64,000 nucleotides of DNA from Cupriavidus necator A5-1 (lineage in GTDB: Bacteria; Pseudomonadota; Gammaproteobacteria; Burkholderiales; Burkholderiaceae): contig NZ_JQLI01000008.1 of NCBI RefSeq assembly GCF_000744095.1, forward strand, positions 3,038,001 to 3,102,000, in the 5' to 3' direction. A program made the translations under genes and the position numbers. Shown here in pieces: positions 9,562 to 21,648 of the stretch. How positions within the stretch are numbered: position 1 is the first letter of the stretch; each line of letters begins with the position of its first letter. Below the pieces are notes generated by a model that saw only the letters and a list, made by a program, of their open reading frames with translations, made no database searches and had not been told where the DNA came from.

Positions 9562-10362
9562 TCAGGCGGCGGCGTAGCCCGGGTGCCAGCGCAGCCAGTA
9601 ACGCTCCAGCCCGCGTGAGAGCAAGTCGGCCAGCTTGCCCAGCAGCGCATAGAGCAGGATGCCCACCAGCACCACGTCGGTTTGCAGGAACTCGCGCGCG
9701 TTCATCGTCATGTAGCCGATGCCGGACTGCGCGGAGATGGTCTCCGCCACGATCAGGATCACCCACATCAGCCCGAGCGAAAACCGCACGCCCACCAGGA
9801 TGCCGGGCAGCGCGCCCGGCAGGATGACTTCGCGGTACAGGCGCCAGCCGGACAGCCCGTAGCTGCGCGCCATCTCCACCAGCCCCGTATCGACCGAGCG
9901 GATGCCGTGATACGTGTTCAGGTAGACCGGAAAGAACACGCCCAGCGCCACCAGGAACAGCTTGGCGGTCTCGTCGATGCCGAACCACAGGATCACCAGC
10001 GGGATCAGCGCCAGCGGCGGGATGTTGCGCACCATCTGCAGCGAGCTGTCGAGCAGCGTGGCCGCGGTGCGGAAGGTGCCGGTCAGCAGGCCGAGCAACA
10101 GGCCCAGCCCGCCGCCGATGGCAAACCCGGCCAGCGCGCGCCAGGTGCTGACCCACACGTGCTTCGACAGCTCGCCCGAGCGGGCCAGTTCCCATGCGGC
10201 CTGTACCACGGCCAGCGGTGCCGGCAGCACGCGGCTGGACAGCCAGCCGTTCTGCGAGGCCGCCTGCCAGACGACGATCAGCAGCACCGGAACGATCCAC
10301 GGCGTGAGCGCGCGTGCGAGCTGAGGTGCGTGGCGTGGCGGCGGCAATTGCGGAGCACTCAT
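9562..10362 (-). CDS. ssuC: Aliphatic sulfonate ABC transporter permease SsuC
   Basis: Membrane channel of the sulfonate importer (266 residues). It shows the family marker [22 protein letters not shown], an EAA-type loop ([25 protein letters not shown]) and five to six hydrophobic segments. The gene starts 13 bp after the ssuD stop and is preceded by GGAGAGC, so it is translated as part of the ssuEADCB unit. Confidence 0.94.
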   Translation of the reverse strand: MSAPQLPPPRHAPQLARALTPWIVPVLLIVVWQAASQNGWLSSRVLPAPLAVVQAAWELARSGELSKHVWVSTWRALAGFAIGGGLGLLLGLLTGTFRTAATLLDSSLQMVRNIPPLALIPLVILWFGIDETAKLFLVALGVFFPVYLNTYHGIRSVDTGLVEMARSYGLSGWRLYREVILPGALPGILVGVRFSLGLMWVILIVAETISAQSGIGYMTMNAREFLQTDVVLVGILLYALLGKLADLLSRGLERYWLRWHPGYAAA

Positions 10363-10374
10363 GATTGCTCTCCT

Positions 10375-11538
10375 TCAGCTTTGCGCCGCGCGCGGCACGA
10401 TGCCGGTCGCCATCACTTCGCCGAACGGGCCGGACAGCACCTTGCCCGGGAGCTTCTCGCGCACCGAGCGCGGCAGCAGCGGGAACACCAGTTCGGCAAA
10501 ACGGTAGGCTTCTTCCAGGTGCGGGTAGCCGGAGAGCACGAAGGTGTCGATGCCAAGCTCTGCGTACTCGCGCATGCGCTCCGCCACGGTGTGCGGGTCG
10601 CCCACCAGTGCGGTGCCAGCGCCACCGCGCACCAGGCCCACGCCGGCCCACAAGTTGGGGCTGATCTCCAACGTCTCGCGTGTGCGGCGCGCGCCGCCGG
10701 CATGCAGCGCTGCCATGCGGCGCTGCCCTTCCGAATCCATCTTGGCGAACACCGCCTGCGCGCGCGCCACGATGTCGTCGTCGAGCCGGCTGATCAGGTC
10801 ATCGGCGGCGGCCCACGCGGCTTCATCAGTTTCGCGCACGATCACGTGCAGGCGGATGCCGAACTTCACGGCGCGGCCATGGCGTGCCGCGTGGCGGCGC
10901 ACGTCGTCGAGCTTCCGCGCGACGTCGGTCGGCGGCTCGCCCCAGGTCAGGTAGGTATCGACCTGCTCGCCCGCGAGCGCATGCGCCGGCGCGGACGATC
11001 CGCCGAAGTACACCAGCGGGTGCGGGCGCTGCAGCGGCGGGTAGAGGACGCGCGCGCCCTTCACGCTCAGGTGCTTGCCCTCAAAGTCGATCTGGCCGCT
11101 GTCATGGCTGGCGGCGAGCACCTCGCGCCAGATGCGCAGGAATTCGGCCGAGGCCTCGTAGCGCGCGGCGTGGTCGAGGAACAGGCCGTCGCCTTCCAGC
11201 TCGGCGGTGTCGCCGCCGGTGACGAGGTTGATCAGCAGCCGGCCGTTCGAGATGCGGTCGAAGGTCGCCGCCATCCGTGCGGCCAGCGTCGGCGCCATCA
11301 GCCCCGGGCGCACCGCGACCAGGAATTTCAGGCGCTGCGTGACCGCCGCCAGCGCGGACGCTGCCACCCACGGGTCTTCGCACGAGCGCCCGGTGGGGAT
11401 CAGCACCCCTTCATAGCCCAGGGTATCGGCGGCCACGGCAACCTGCTTCAGGTAGTCGAAGTTGACTTCGCGCGCGCCCTCGGAGGTGCCGAGGTAGCGG
11501 CTGTCGCCGTGGGTGGGGATAAACCAGAATACGTGCAT
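10375..11538 (-). CDS. ssuD: FMNH2-dependent alkanesulfonate monooxygenase SsuD
   Basis: Flavin-dependent monooxygenase that releases sulfite from alkanesulfonates, using FMNH2 supplied by the SsuE-type reductase encoded upstream. The sequence starts [17 protein letters not shown], the SsuD hallmark. It continues with the luciferase-like TIM-barrel motifs ([25 protein letters not shown]) and the conserved YFGGSS and YLTWGEPP loops. The length of 387 is close to the E. coli enzyme. It is preceded by AAGGAGAACGAC and lies between ssuA and ssuC. Confidence 0.96.
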   Translation of the reverse strand: MHVFWFIPTHGDSRYLGTSEGAREVNFDYLKQVAVAADTLGYEGVLIPTGRSCEDPWVAASALAAVTQRLKFLVAVRPGLMAPTLAARMAATFDRISNGRLLINLVTGGDTAELEGDGLFLDHAARYEASAEFLRIWREVLAASHDSGQIDFEGKHLSVKGARVLYPPLQRPHPLVYFGGSSAPAHALAGEQVDTYLTWGEPPTDVARKLDDVRRHAARHGRAVKFGIRLHVIVRETDEAAWAAADDLISRLDDDIVARAQAVFAKMDSEGQRRMAALHAGGARRTRETLEISPNLWAGVGLVRGGAGTALVGDPHTVAERMREYAELGIDTFVLSGYPHLEEAYRFAELVFPLLPRSVREKLPGKVLSGPFGEVMATGIVPRAAQS

Positions 11539-11574
11539 GTCGTTCTCCTTATGTTATTGCCAGGTGCGCGATGC

Positions 11575-12603
11575 CTATCGCTGCGCCTGCTGCTGCGGCA
11601 CGTCCCAGCGCGCATCGGCCACCTTGACCGGCCTGGGGATCAGCTTGAGCGTGTGGAAGACGTCGGCGATGCGCTGCTGCTCGGCCAGCACTTCGGCGCT
11701 GACGGGGCGCGCGCCGTACGAGAAGCGCGATACCGCCAACTCGAGCACATCGGCCGGCAGGCCGGTTTCACCGGTCAGCACGGCGGTGGCGTCCTTCGGG
11801 TTCTTCTCCGCCCAGTTGCCCAGCGTGGCCAGCTCGTCCAGGATCAGCTTCACGATCTCCGGCTTTGCTTGCGCATACGGCCGCGAGGCCAGGTAGAACT
11901 GGTGGTTGCTGACCACATTCTTGCCATCCGCGCCGCGGCCATCGGCGAGCACGCGCGCACCGAGCTGTTTCTCAGCGGCAGCAAGGAACGGGTCCCAGAT
12001 CACCCACGCATCGACCGCGCCGCGCTCGAAGGCCGCACGCGCATCGGCCGGGGGCAGGTAGACCGGCTGGATCTCGCCATACGGCACCCCGGCCCTCTCC
12101 AGCTGGCGCACCAGAAGGTAATGCACGTTGGAACCCTTGTTTAGCGCCACGCGCTTGCCGCGCAACTCGGCCACCGAGCGGATCGCCGAGCCCTTGGGCA
12201 CGACGATGGCTTCAGCGGTCGGCGCCGGCGGTTCGTTGCCGACATAAACAAGCTGCGCGCCGGCGGCCTGCGCGAAGATCGGCGGCGCCTCGCCGACGGT
12301 GCCGAAGTCGACCGCGCCGACATTCAGCCCTTCCAGCAGTTGCGGCCCGGCGGGGAACTCGGTCCACTTGACGGTGATGCCTTGCGGCGCCAGCCGCTTT
12401 TCCAGCGTGCCGCGCGCCTTGAGCAGCGTCAGCGTGCCGTACTTCTGGTAGCCGATGCGCAGCACCTTGGCATCGATGTTCTTCGATTGCGCTTCGGCGC
12501 GGCCGGGCAGCAGGCCGTAGGCCAGGCCGGTGGCAGCCACCAGCGCGGCGGTGATCAGGCGGCGGCGCTGGATTGCCGCGCGGGACAGGATGCTCGATGT
12601 CAT
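11575..12603 (-). CDS. ssuA: Aliphatic sulfonate-binding protein SsuA
   Basis: Periplasmic substrate-binding protein of the sulfonate importer. The N-terminus has an IQRRRLITAALVAATGLAYG stretch that resembles a twin-arginine or Sec signal peptide, with processing near GRAEAQ (about residue 38). The mature part carries family motifs: LRIGYQKYGTL at the start, GAVDFGTVGEAPPIFAQAAG and NKGSNVHYLLV. The length of 342 is typical. The gene lies between ssuE and ssuD; the order ssuE-A-D-C-B matches that known for alkanesulfonate operons. Confidence 0.94.
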   Translation of the reverse strand: MTSSILSRAAIQRRRLITAALVAATGLAYGLLPGRAEAQSKNIDAKVLRIGYQKYGTLTLLKARGTLEKRLAPQGITVKWTEFPAGPQLLEGLNVGAVDFGTVGEAPPIFAQAAGAQLVYVGNEPPAPTAEAIVVPKGSAIRSVAELRGKRVALNKGSNVHYLLVRQLERAGVPYGEIQPVYLPPADARAAFERGAVDAWVIWDPFLAAAEKQLGARVLADGRGADGKNVVSNHQFYLASRPYAQAKPEIVKLILDELATLGNWAEKNPKDATAVLTGETGLPADVLELAVSRFSYGARPVSAEVLAEQQRIADVFHTLKLIPRPVKVADARWDVPQQQAQR

Positions 12604-12757
12604 GCGATTTCCTCCATGGCCGGGGCGATGCCCTCCAAGGCCAGATTGATGGCTAGGGTGGTGACGGCAGCAGGCCTCCCTGCCGACCCCGCTTTGCGGG
12701 TGGCATGGCGTGGCTGCCGCTGCGCCGGGCTGGCCGGCGCCACTTCAGTCAGTCAGT

Positions 12758-13381
12758 TCAGGCGGAACATCGCTCGGCGACCGCGGCGGCCGCGGCGCGC
12801 TGCACCAGCGCGCGGGGCACCACGTCGAGCGGCACGTCGATGCGGGCATGCGCCAGCGCATCGCGCACCCGCAGCACGCCTTCGTCTAGGCGCGCCGACA
12901 GCGCGGCATCGAAGCGCACCTCGCGCACGCCGGAGGCATCGGAGGTCTCGATCTGCTGGTCGACGGCAAAGATGCCGGGCAGGATCTGGCGCGAGCCCAG
13001 CGCGGACAGCACCGGGCGCAGCGCATAGTCGATCGCCAGCGCATGGGCGAGGCTGCCGCCGGTGGCGATCGGCAGCACGATCTTGTCGCGCAGGCCGGTC
13101 TGCGGCAGCAGGTCGAGGAAAGCTTTGAGCAGACCGCTATAGGCGGCCTTGTAGACCGGCGTGGCCAGTACCACCACCTGCGCCTCGGACACGGCGCGCG
13201 TGGCGGCGGCGATCGCGGGTTCGTCCACGCGCGCTGCCAGCAGCGGACCCGCCGGCAGTTCGCGCAGGTCGAGATGGCGGGTGCGTTCGCCGGCAGCCTC
13301 CAGCGCGGCGCGCAGGTGCGCCAGCACATGGCCGGAACGGGACTGGACCGACGGGCTGCCGGAGAGCGTCAGGATGGACAT
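12758..13381 (-). CDS. ssuE: NADPH-dependent FMN reductase, SsuE type
   Basis: Flavodoxin-fold reductase (207 residues) that would supply FMNH2 to SsuD. It begins MSILTLSGSPSVQSRSG, the phosphate-binding loop of the SsuE/MsuE family, and contains ATPVYKAAYSGLLKAFLDLLP, the FMN isoalloxazine-contact region with the Tyr-Lys insertion typical of SsuE. The ATG is preceded by AGGAAG; a much longer open frame upstream runs over the end of sbp and is not coding. The gene begins 76 bp after the sbp stop, so sbp and ssu may be one transcription unit. Confidence 0.93.
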   Translation of the reverse strand: MSILTLSGSPSVQSRSGHVLAHLRAALEAAGERTRHLDLRELPAGPLLAARVDEPAIAAATRAVSEAQVVVLATPVYKAAYSGLLKAFLDLLPQTGLRDKIVLPIATGGSLAHALAIDYALRPVLSALGSRQILPGIFAVDQQIETSDASGVREVRFDAALSARLDEGVLRVRDALAHARIDVPLDVVPRALVQRAAAAAVAERCSA

Positions 13382-13457
13382 CGGGGCTTCCTTCTTCTTG
13401 GTGGGCCGGTCGGCGCCGGGGCCGCCCCACGCGGCCCCGGCCCGCCGGTCTCGTGGG

Positions 13458-14462
13458 TTATTTCTTGCCGGGCTGATAAATCTGGTCGAACGAACCGCCA
13501 TCGGCGAAGTGGGTCTTCTGCGCCTTCTGCCAGCCGCCGAACACTTCATCGATGGTGAACAGCTTGACCTTGGGGAAGTTGGCCGCGTACTTGGCCGCCA
13601 CCTTCTGCGAGATCGGGCGGTAGTAGTTCTTGGCCGCGATCTCCTGGCCTTCATCGGTGTACAGGAACTGCAGGTAGGCCTCGGCCGCCTTGCGCGTGCC
13701 CTTCTTGTCGACCACCTTGTCGACCACGGCCACCGGCGGCTCGGCCAGGATCGAGACCGACGGCGCGACGATATCGAACTTGTCCGGGCCCAGCTCCTTG
13801 ATGGCCAGGATGGCTTCATTCTCCCACGCGATCAGCACATCGCCCAGGTTGCGCTCGACAAAGGTGGTGGTGGCGCCGCGCGCGCCCGAATCCAGCACCG
13901 GCACATGCTTGAGCAGTTCGCCGACGAACTCGCGCGCCTTGGCGTCGTTGCCGCCCGGCTGACGCAGCGCATAGCCCCACGCGGCCAGGTAGTTCCAGCG
14001 CGCGCCGCCCGAGGTCTTCGGGTTGGGCGTGATCACCTGCACGCCGGGCTTGACCAGGTCGCCCCAGTCCTTGATGCCCTTGGGGTTGCCCTTGCGCACC
14101 AGGAACACGATGGTCGAGGTGTACGGCGAGGCGTTGTGCGGCAGGCGCTTCTGCCAGTCCGGCTTGATCAGCCCCTTCTCCGCGATGGCGTCGATGTCAT
14201 AGCCCAGCGCCAGCGTCACCACGTCGGCATCGAGCCCGTCGATCACCGAGCGCGCCTGCTTGCCCGAGCCGCCGTGCGACTGGCGCACGGTCACGGCGTC
14301 GCCGCCCTGGGCCTTCCAGGCCTTGGCGAAGGCGGCGTTGACGTCGACATACAGCTCACGCGTCGGATCGTAGGAAACGTTCAGCAGGTTGGCAGCCGAG
14401 GCGGTCTGCGCCGCCGTCAGTGCGCCCAGTACGGCCAGGCCGATGGCCAGTTTGCGGATCAT
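13458..14462 (-). CDS. sbp: Sulfate-binding protein Sbp
   Basis: Periplasmic receptor for sulfate/thiosulfate (334 residues), partner of CysTWA. A classical Sec signal peptide ([20 protein letters not shown], cleaved near ASA-A) precedes the mature [17 protein letters not shown], diagnostic for Sbp/CysP. Further family landmarks are [29 protein letters not shown] and ENEAILA. It is encoded apart from its membrane partners, directly upstream of the ssu genes, which suggests that inorganic and organosulfur import are controlled together. Confidence 0.96.
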   Translation of the reverse strand: MIRKLAIGLAVLGALTAAQTASAANLLNVSYDPTRELYVDVNAAFAKAWKAQGGDAVTVRQSHGGSGKQARSVIDGLDADVVTLALGYDIDAIAEKGLIKPDWQKRLPHNASPYTSTIVFLVRKGNPKGIKDWGDLVKPGVQVITPNPKTSGGARWNYLAAWGYALRQPGGNDAKAREFVGELLKHVPVLDSGARGATTTFVERNLGDVLIAWENEAILAIKELGPDKFDIVAPSVSILAEPPVAVVDKVVDKKGTRKAAEAYLQFLYTDEGQEIAAKNYYRPISQKVAAKYAANFPKVKLFTIDEVFGGWQKAQKTHFADGGSFDQIYQPGKK

Positions 14463-14694
14463 CTTGTGTTGCTCCCGTCAGTGTCGTGAATGCGCGCCAG
14501 GCGCTGTTTGCTTTGTCCGCCGTAGGGGGCGGACTTGTGTCAAGAGCAAGACTACCGAGGGGGCTATCTGAACGGAACGAATGGTTTCGCCGATCCTTTG
14601 CTGTTTTTTGCATAAGATCGGACGGAAATATGGGCATGCCGGCGCACGGGGGCATTCGGGACAGGAGGAGGATGCGCCACGCCTCAAAAGAAAA
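14463..14694. other. sbp upstream region
   Basis: Noncoding stretch between sbp and the terminator of the ferritin-like gene. It must carry the promoter of the sbp-ssu genes. An AT-richer patch occurs around 14570-14630 (GCTGTTTTTTGCATAAGATC on the plus strand), but I could not define convincing hexamers or a CysB site. I see no open frame with coding character here. Confidence 0.4.
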
Positions 14695-14722
14695 CGCCCG
14701 CACCGGCAAGCCGGTGCGGGCG
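14695..14722 (-). terminator. Rho-independent terminator of the ferritin-like gene
   Basis: Near-perfect GC-rich hairpin (arm CGCCCGCACCGG, mirrored after a 4-base loop) followed on the minus strand by TTTTCTTTTG. It lies 136 bp downstream of the ferritin-like gene and ahead of the sbp promoter region, so it insulates the two units. Confidence 0.8.
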
Positions 14723-14857
14723 AAGTTTCCATTCCGGAAACGGGTAGACAAGTCATGAAGAGCGCCCCCGCATCTCCATGACAGGCAAATGTTATCGGCT
14801 TGCCGGCGGCCTCGGGTTGATCAAGGTCAAGTGCGGGCAAGCTGCCGCGCCGATGCC

Positions 14858-15397
14858 TCAGCCGCCCTGGCGTGCGAGCAGGTCAGCCATTTCGTCGGCA
14901 TGCTCCTCTTCCACCGCCAGGATGCCCTCCATCAGCCGGCGCGAGGTCGGGTCGCGTTCGCCCAGGAACTGGATGATCTCGCGATAGCTGTCGATGGCGA
15001 TGCGCTCGGCCACCAGGTCTTCCTTGATCATTTCCGTCAGCGACGTACCCGCCACATATTCCGCGTGCGAGCGGCTGGTCAGGCCGTCGGGCGCGAAGTC
15101 GGGCTCGCCGCCGAGCTGGACGATGCGCTCGGCGATCTGGTCGGCATGGCCTTGTTCTTCGTTGGAATGGGCCAGGAATTCATCGGCGACGCTCTTCGAG
15201 TTCGGCCCCTTGGCCATGTAGTAGTGGCGGCGATAGCGCAACACGCAGACGATCTCGGTCGCGAGCGCGTCGTTGAGCAGCTTCAGCACGCTATCGCGGT
15301 CCGCGGCATAGCCCGCGGTCACGGCGCCATCATCGATGTGCTGGCGGGCGCGCTCGCGCAGCTTCTTGACGTCTGTGAGGAAAGGCTTATCGGTCAT
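14858..15397 (-). CDS. Ferritin-like (bacterioferritin/DPS-like) protein
   Basis: Four-helix ferritin-like protein of 179 residues. Metal-ligand positions are visible in each helix: ALATEIVCVLRYRRHYY, HSNEEQGHADQIAERI, EDLVAERIAIDSYREI and AVEEEHADEMADLL, giving the repeated E...ExxH pattern of a di-iron site. It therefore probably oxidises and stores iron or uses peroxide, like bacterioferritins and DPS-like proteins; which of the two cannot be decided here. It stands alone, preceded by AAGGAG and followed by its own terminator. Confidence 0.85.
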   Translation of the reverse strand: MTDKPFLTDVKKLRERARQHIDDGAVTAGYAADRDSVLKLLNDALATEIVCVLRYRRHYYMAKGPNSKSVADEFLAHSNEEQGHADQIAERIVQLGGEPDFAPDGLTSRSHAEYVAGTSLTEMIKEDLVAERIAIDSYREIIQFLGERDPTSRRLMEGILAVEEEHADEMADLLARQGG

Positions 15398-15590
15398 TGA
15401 AGGGCTCCTTGGGGGATGGGCTGCGTCAGCGCAGCCCCTTGTAGGGAAACTCAGCCCTTTTGCGACGCGAAAAGTGTGCCACTCGGCGGATGGGGCTAAG
15501 GCGCGGCTGGCGACGCCCCGTGGGCGGCGCGGCGTGAAAAATTTGCACGGGGCGGGACTGCCTTACACGCGGCGGGCGATGGCAAGGCGA

Positions 15591-15620
15591 AAAAAAGCCC
15601 CTGCGCAAATTCGCAGGGGC
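15591..15620 (-). terminator. clpB terminator
   Basis: A 9-bp stem (GCCCCTGCG and its complement) with a 6-base loop, followed on the minus strand by a run of T residues. It lies about 90 bp downstream of clpB; a REP-like repeat separates the two. Confidence 0.85.
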
Positions 15621-15640
15621 CTGACTGTAAGCGACCGCTT

Positions 15641-15679
15641 GTGTGCTCCCTCTCCCGCGGGCGGGAGAGGGGAGCAAAC
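15641..15679. repeat. REP-like palindrome, short form
   Basis: Palindromic intergenic repeat: GTGTGCTCCCTCTCCCGC is followed by its inverted counterpart ending GGGGAGCAAAC. The same outer ends bound a longer copy in the livF-livH gap near 25.4 kb. It forms a strong hairpin and could protect or tune the 3' end of clpB mRNA. Repeats of this CTCCCTCTCCC type are common between genes in beta- and gammaproteobacteria. Confidence 0.75.
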
Positions 15680-15709
15680 CCGCAGCGGTTTCAAGCTGTT
15701 GGGCAGGCC

Positions 15710-18298
<2,589 letters not shown>

Positions 18299-18408
18299 AG
18301 GAATCCCTCTCTCAGATAAGGTCGTGTCCTGATGCGAGGGGCGTCGGCTCACGGTCTTGGTTGCCGGAGCGCCCGTATGCCCTGCCGGACACTGGATGTC
18401 TTATCGAA

Positions 18409-18436
18409 AGATAAGGCTTCGCCGCGACATTTCAAG
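18409..18436 (-). promoter_or_regulatory. Sigma-32 (heat-shock) promoter of clpB
   Basis: On the minus strand CTTGAAA is followed after 13 bp by CCTTATCT. These match the RpoH consensus (CTTGAAA and CCCCATNT), with a perfect -35 and 5 of 7 defined positions in the -10. It lies about 110 bp upstream of the clpB start codon and nothing else heat-related is near. Confidence 0.8.
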
Positions 18437-18494
18437 GCCGCGATCCGACGTCTTGCGATGTCGTCGAGTGCTGCATGCGATACGCGCGCAAGGG

Positions 18495-19379
18495 CTAAGC
18501 GGCCCGGCTTTCGCCCTTGTCCGCCAGGTTGCGCACCAGCACCAGGGACTCGCCCCGCACCACCACCCGGCCGTCGGCGCCGGTGACGAGGCTGGCCAGG
18601 TTGACCAGGTCCTTGCCGGCGCGCAGCCGCACGATGCGCGCGCGCGCGGTCAGCGGCTCGCCCAGCCGCGCGGCCGAGGCCAGGCGCAGCGACTGCTTCA
18701 TCCAGCCGGTGCCGCGGCCGGGCAGACGCGTGCCGAGCAGGTCGGAGAACATGCCGGCCAGCAGCGGCAGCGGCACCACCGGGCCCTCGAAGCCGCGCGC
18801 GCGGGCGAAGGCGGGGTTGGCGTGGTACGGGTTGGCGTCGCCGGTCAGGGCGATGTATTCATCCAGGTCGGCTGACGAGAAGGCCCGTTCCGCGCTGGCG
18901 TCCTGGCCGGGGCGCAGGCCGTACAGCGCAGCGTCACCCTCCTCGCCCAGCGCCGCGGCGGGATCGGGCGGCATCGCGGCCAACCGGTCCGGCACAGCGT
19001 CCACAAGCCACAAGGACTCGCCCACGGCCGTGACGCGCGGCGCCGCTTCCGCCGCCGCGCTGCCCACGGTCGTGCCATAGCCCAGCAGCCCCGTCGGCGC
19101 CTCGGCCTGCGGCGTCAGCCCGATCTGCACCGCGTCGCCGACAAAGGCCGGCGTCGGGAACATCAGCGTCTGCCCGACCGGCAGCGCCGGCCCGGGCAGT
19201 TGCCGCCAGGTGTGGGCGCACAGCAGCGAAAACAAGAACATGCCGTGCGCCACCGTGGCACCGAAATGCGTGCCACGGGCAAAGTCCGGATCGCAGTGGA
19301 TCGGGTTATCGTCGCGCGACAACGCCGCGAATCGGTCGAAGTCGCGCTGCGTCAGCACGCGCGGTGAAGCGTTGGTCAT
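18495..19379 (-). CDS. Tandem hot-dog (MaoC-like) dehydratase family protein
   Basis: Protein of 294 residues made of two hot-dog halves. Each carries a recognisable hydratase motif: RDDNPIHCDPDFARGTHFG followed by VAHGM in the first half, and TGDANPYHANPAFARARGFEG in the second. This architecture is typical of MaoC-type enoyl-CoA hydratases or mesaconyl/FAS1-like dehydratases that act on CoA thioesters. The His and Asp/Asn positions in both motifs suggest activity. Its ATG overlaps the stop of the oligomer-hydrolase gene by one base (TGATG), so it is the last gene of the preceding cluster. The exact substrate is not known. Confidence 0.8.
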   Translation of the reverse strand: MTNASPRVLTQRDFDRFAALSRDDNPIHCDPDFARGTHFGATVAHGMFLFSLLCAHTWRQLPGPALPVGQTLMFPTPAFVGDAVQIGLTPQAEAPTGLLGYGTTVGSAAAEAAPRVTAVGESLWLVDAVPDRLAAMPPDPAAALGEEGDAALYGLRPGQDASAERAFSSADLDEYIALTGDANPYHANPAFARARGFEGPVVPLPLLAGMFSDLLGTRLPGRGTGWMKQSLRLASAARLGEPLTARARIVRLRAGKDLVNLASLVTGADGRVVVRGESLVLVRNLADKGESRAA

Positions 19380-21532
19380 CAGTCTGGCACCTGGACGGTA
19401 GAAGCGTTGACGGTAATCGCGTTGGCGGGCGTCGGCGAGGCCGCGAACGGCGGCACGTTGGACGGCAGCAGCGTCGGCGCGGTGGTGGCGTTGGTGCTGC
19501 CGCCGCGCGGCGTGGTGCGCACTACCTGTGACGGCGGCAGCGCCTTGTTGGCGGTCAGATTGTCGTAGACCGCGTCAAGCGCGCGGATCACGTAGATGTG
19601 CAGCGGCACATAGCGATTGCTATAGCCTGACACCGCCCCGATGAAGGCATCGAAGTGCTGGGCGTTCTCGACCTCGACATAGGTCAGCTTGCTGGCATCG
19701 CCCTCCTGCCGCCGGTTGAAGCCGAGGTATGGTCGTGACGTGTGGTTGACCGGCAGCAGGCCGTCGCTGCGACCGTGCACGATCATCGCGGGCTTGCCGC
19801 GCAGGTTGCCCGAGCGCAGCGTCTGGGCGAGGCCGGATTGCAGTGCCTGTGACGGAGCGTCGGTACCCGTCAGCAACGCGCGCAGGCAATTGGCGCCGTC
19901 GAAGTTCGCGTCCGTGCGCTGGGTCGAGACCGAGACCGACCGGCCATTAAGGAAAGGCCCGTTGGCCGGATCGCGGTCATTGATCAGCTGCACCGTGCTG
20001 GTGGGCGGCACGCCGTTGCCAGTGGCGAACAACGATGCCAGAGCCGCCGGCGCAATCACTGCCGGCTTGAAATCGGCCAGCGTCGTCGCAAAACTGTAGC
20101 CGCACAGGCGATCCGTCACGCTGGCCCTCGCGTACGAGTTGGCATAGGTGACCGAAATCGAGGCCGCCGTATCGAGCGCGGCGAGCGACGGATGGAGATC
20201 GTCCGATTCCGGCTCCCACCCTGCCGCATGCAGGGCAGCCAGTGCGCTGGCAGCCTGGTCGCCCAGTGTGCTCCCGGACACAATGTTCTTGTCCGCCAGG
20301 GTCTGGCAGCGATTGGCGAAATTGACGTTCTGGCCAAAGGCCGGCGCGAGGGTCAGGGCCGTCGCCTGCGACGCGCATAGCTGGAGCAGGTTGGCCGTGG
20401 TCATGTAGTCATAGAGGATGCGGCCCGAGGCACTGACAGTACTGCTGCCGCGCTTGATCACGATGCCGGTATCAGGCGGCAGGTTCAGGTTTGGCTCACC
20501 CACCGCCACGCCGTCGATCAGGCCATCGGTATCCTGCTCGGCCGCGGCGACGGCAGCCCCACCGCCGTTTGACACGCTTGAGGCAATGACCAGAATCCTG
20601 TCCTTGTCCATGCTGAGCTGGCGAGTGCCGTCGGCCGCCACCGCCCCGAAGCGGTCATTGATGGCCCAGATGCCGAACTGGATCGCCTGCAGCGTGAACT
20701 TGCCCCAGTCCTTCTCCGGGTTCTGCTGCGAATGGGCGTGCTTGAAGGCCAGCCGGTGCGGCGCAGCGGCGGTAAAGTCTGCCAGCGAGATCGCCCCTGG
20801 CTTCGCCGCGAACTGGGCGTTCCCGCCGGCTGCGGTGCGCGTGGTGCGGGTGCCATCAATCAGCGGCACGGCGTCAGTGTCCAGGTCGTGCGGCGCGGCG
20901 CCTGTTCCCTTGTCGGTATAAGCCACGGCGCAGCCGCGCTTGAGGCCCCACTCGCCGACGGCGATGGCGCCGTAGACGCCGCGCGATCCCGACGAGGTGG
21001 CTGTGATCATGCAAGGCTTCGCCGAATTGAACGTGTTCGGGATCTGCACCAGCATCGTCACATTCTGATTGCCGGTGCCGTCGTCCGAATACGCCAGGTA
21101 TTCCACTCCCGCGATCTTGCCTTCGGAGGCGGTGACGTTGCCCTGCGCATCGACATTAGGGCCGTACAGCGAGCCGTAGCCGCCGCCGGACGTGGTATCG
21201 ACGATGGCGCGGTAATTCGAGTAAATCGCATAGCGCCGCAGCTCGGCCGCGGTCGGTGCAGTCGGGTTGGCCGGCAGCGGCGCCGAGCTGCTGGCCAGAC
21301 CATCCTTGCCGAGGCCGGCAGTCAGCAGATCGTCGGTGGTGCCGTTGTAGCTGTTGACGGTGACGGCGCCGACAAAGGCGGGCTTGGTGTTGGGGTTGCT
21401 GCCGTTGCTGTTGCTGTTCTTGTTGTCGCCGTCGCCCGAGCCGCAGGCGACCGCGAGCATCGCTGCGCCAGTGGCCAGGACCGTGACTCCGAGGCGGCGC
21501 TGCCGCAGTGGCGGAATCTGCATGGATTGCAT
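19379..21532 (-). CDS. D-(-)-3-hydroxybutyrate oligomer hydrolase
   Basis: Large secreted or envelope esterase (717 residues) of the 3HB-oligomer hydrolase family, which cleaves short poly(3-hydroxybutyrate) oligomers to monomers. The N-terminus has a signal sequence with a lipobox-like LAVAC (Cys near residue 31) followed by a Ser/Asn-rich linker. The serine nucleophile is probably in VIASSVSNGGGAA, and KPAMIVHGRSDGLLPVNHTS and EVENAQHFDAF supply the expected Asp and His regions. The start follows a perfect AGGAGGG. Cupriavidus makes and degrades PHB, so the function fits the host. Its place behind an acyl-CoA synthetase and a Liv-type importer suggests linked use of hydroxy-acids. Confidence 0.88.
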   Translation of the reverse strand: MQSMQIPPLRQRRLGVTVLATGAAMLAVACGSGDGDNKNSNSNGSNPNTKPAFVGAVTVNSYNGTTDDLLTAGLGKDGLASSSAPLPANPTAPTAAELRRYAIYSNYRAIVDTTSGGGYGSLYGPNVDAQGNVTASEGKIAGVEYLAYSDDGTGNQNVTMLVQIPNTFNSAKPCMITATSSGSRGVYGAIAVGEWGLKRGCAVAYTDKGTGAAPHDLDTDAVPLIDGTRTTRTAAGGNAQFAAKPGAISLADFTAAAPHRLAFKHAHSQQNPEKDWGKFTLQAIQFGIWAINDRFGAVAADGTRQLSMDKDRILVIASSVSNGGGAAVAAAEQDTDGLIDGVAVGEPNLNLPPDTGIVIKRGSSTVSASGRILYDYMTTANLLQLCASQATALTLAPAFGQNVNFANRCQTLADKNIVSGSTLGDQAASALAALHAAGWEPESDDLHPSLAALDTAASISVTYANSYARASVTDRLCGYSFATTLADFKPAVIAPAALASLFATGNGVPPTSTVQLINDRDPANGPFLNGRSVSVSTQRTDANFDGANCLRALLTGTDAPSQALQSGLAQTLRSGNLRGKPAMIVHGRSDGLLPVNHTSRPYLGFNRRQEGDASKLTYVEVENAQHFDAFIGAVSGYSNRYVPLHIYVIRALDAVYDNLTANKALPPSQVVRTTPRGGSTNATTAPTLLPSNVPPFAASPTPANAITVNASTVQVPD

Positions 21533-21648
21533 GTCACCCTCCTTCTGTCGCCCCGCGAAGGGGGGCAGTCGAGACATTCGTCAAATGGAAGACTGCGAGA
21601 CTTCGGCAATGCGAAAAGACAGAAACGGCCGGCGCGATGCGCCACGCC

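Noticed and set aside
9682-12144. An 820-codon plus-strand open frame
   Set aside because: Antisense to ssuC, ssuD and ssuA; its His/Arg/Gln-rich composition is typical of shadow frames.
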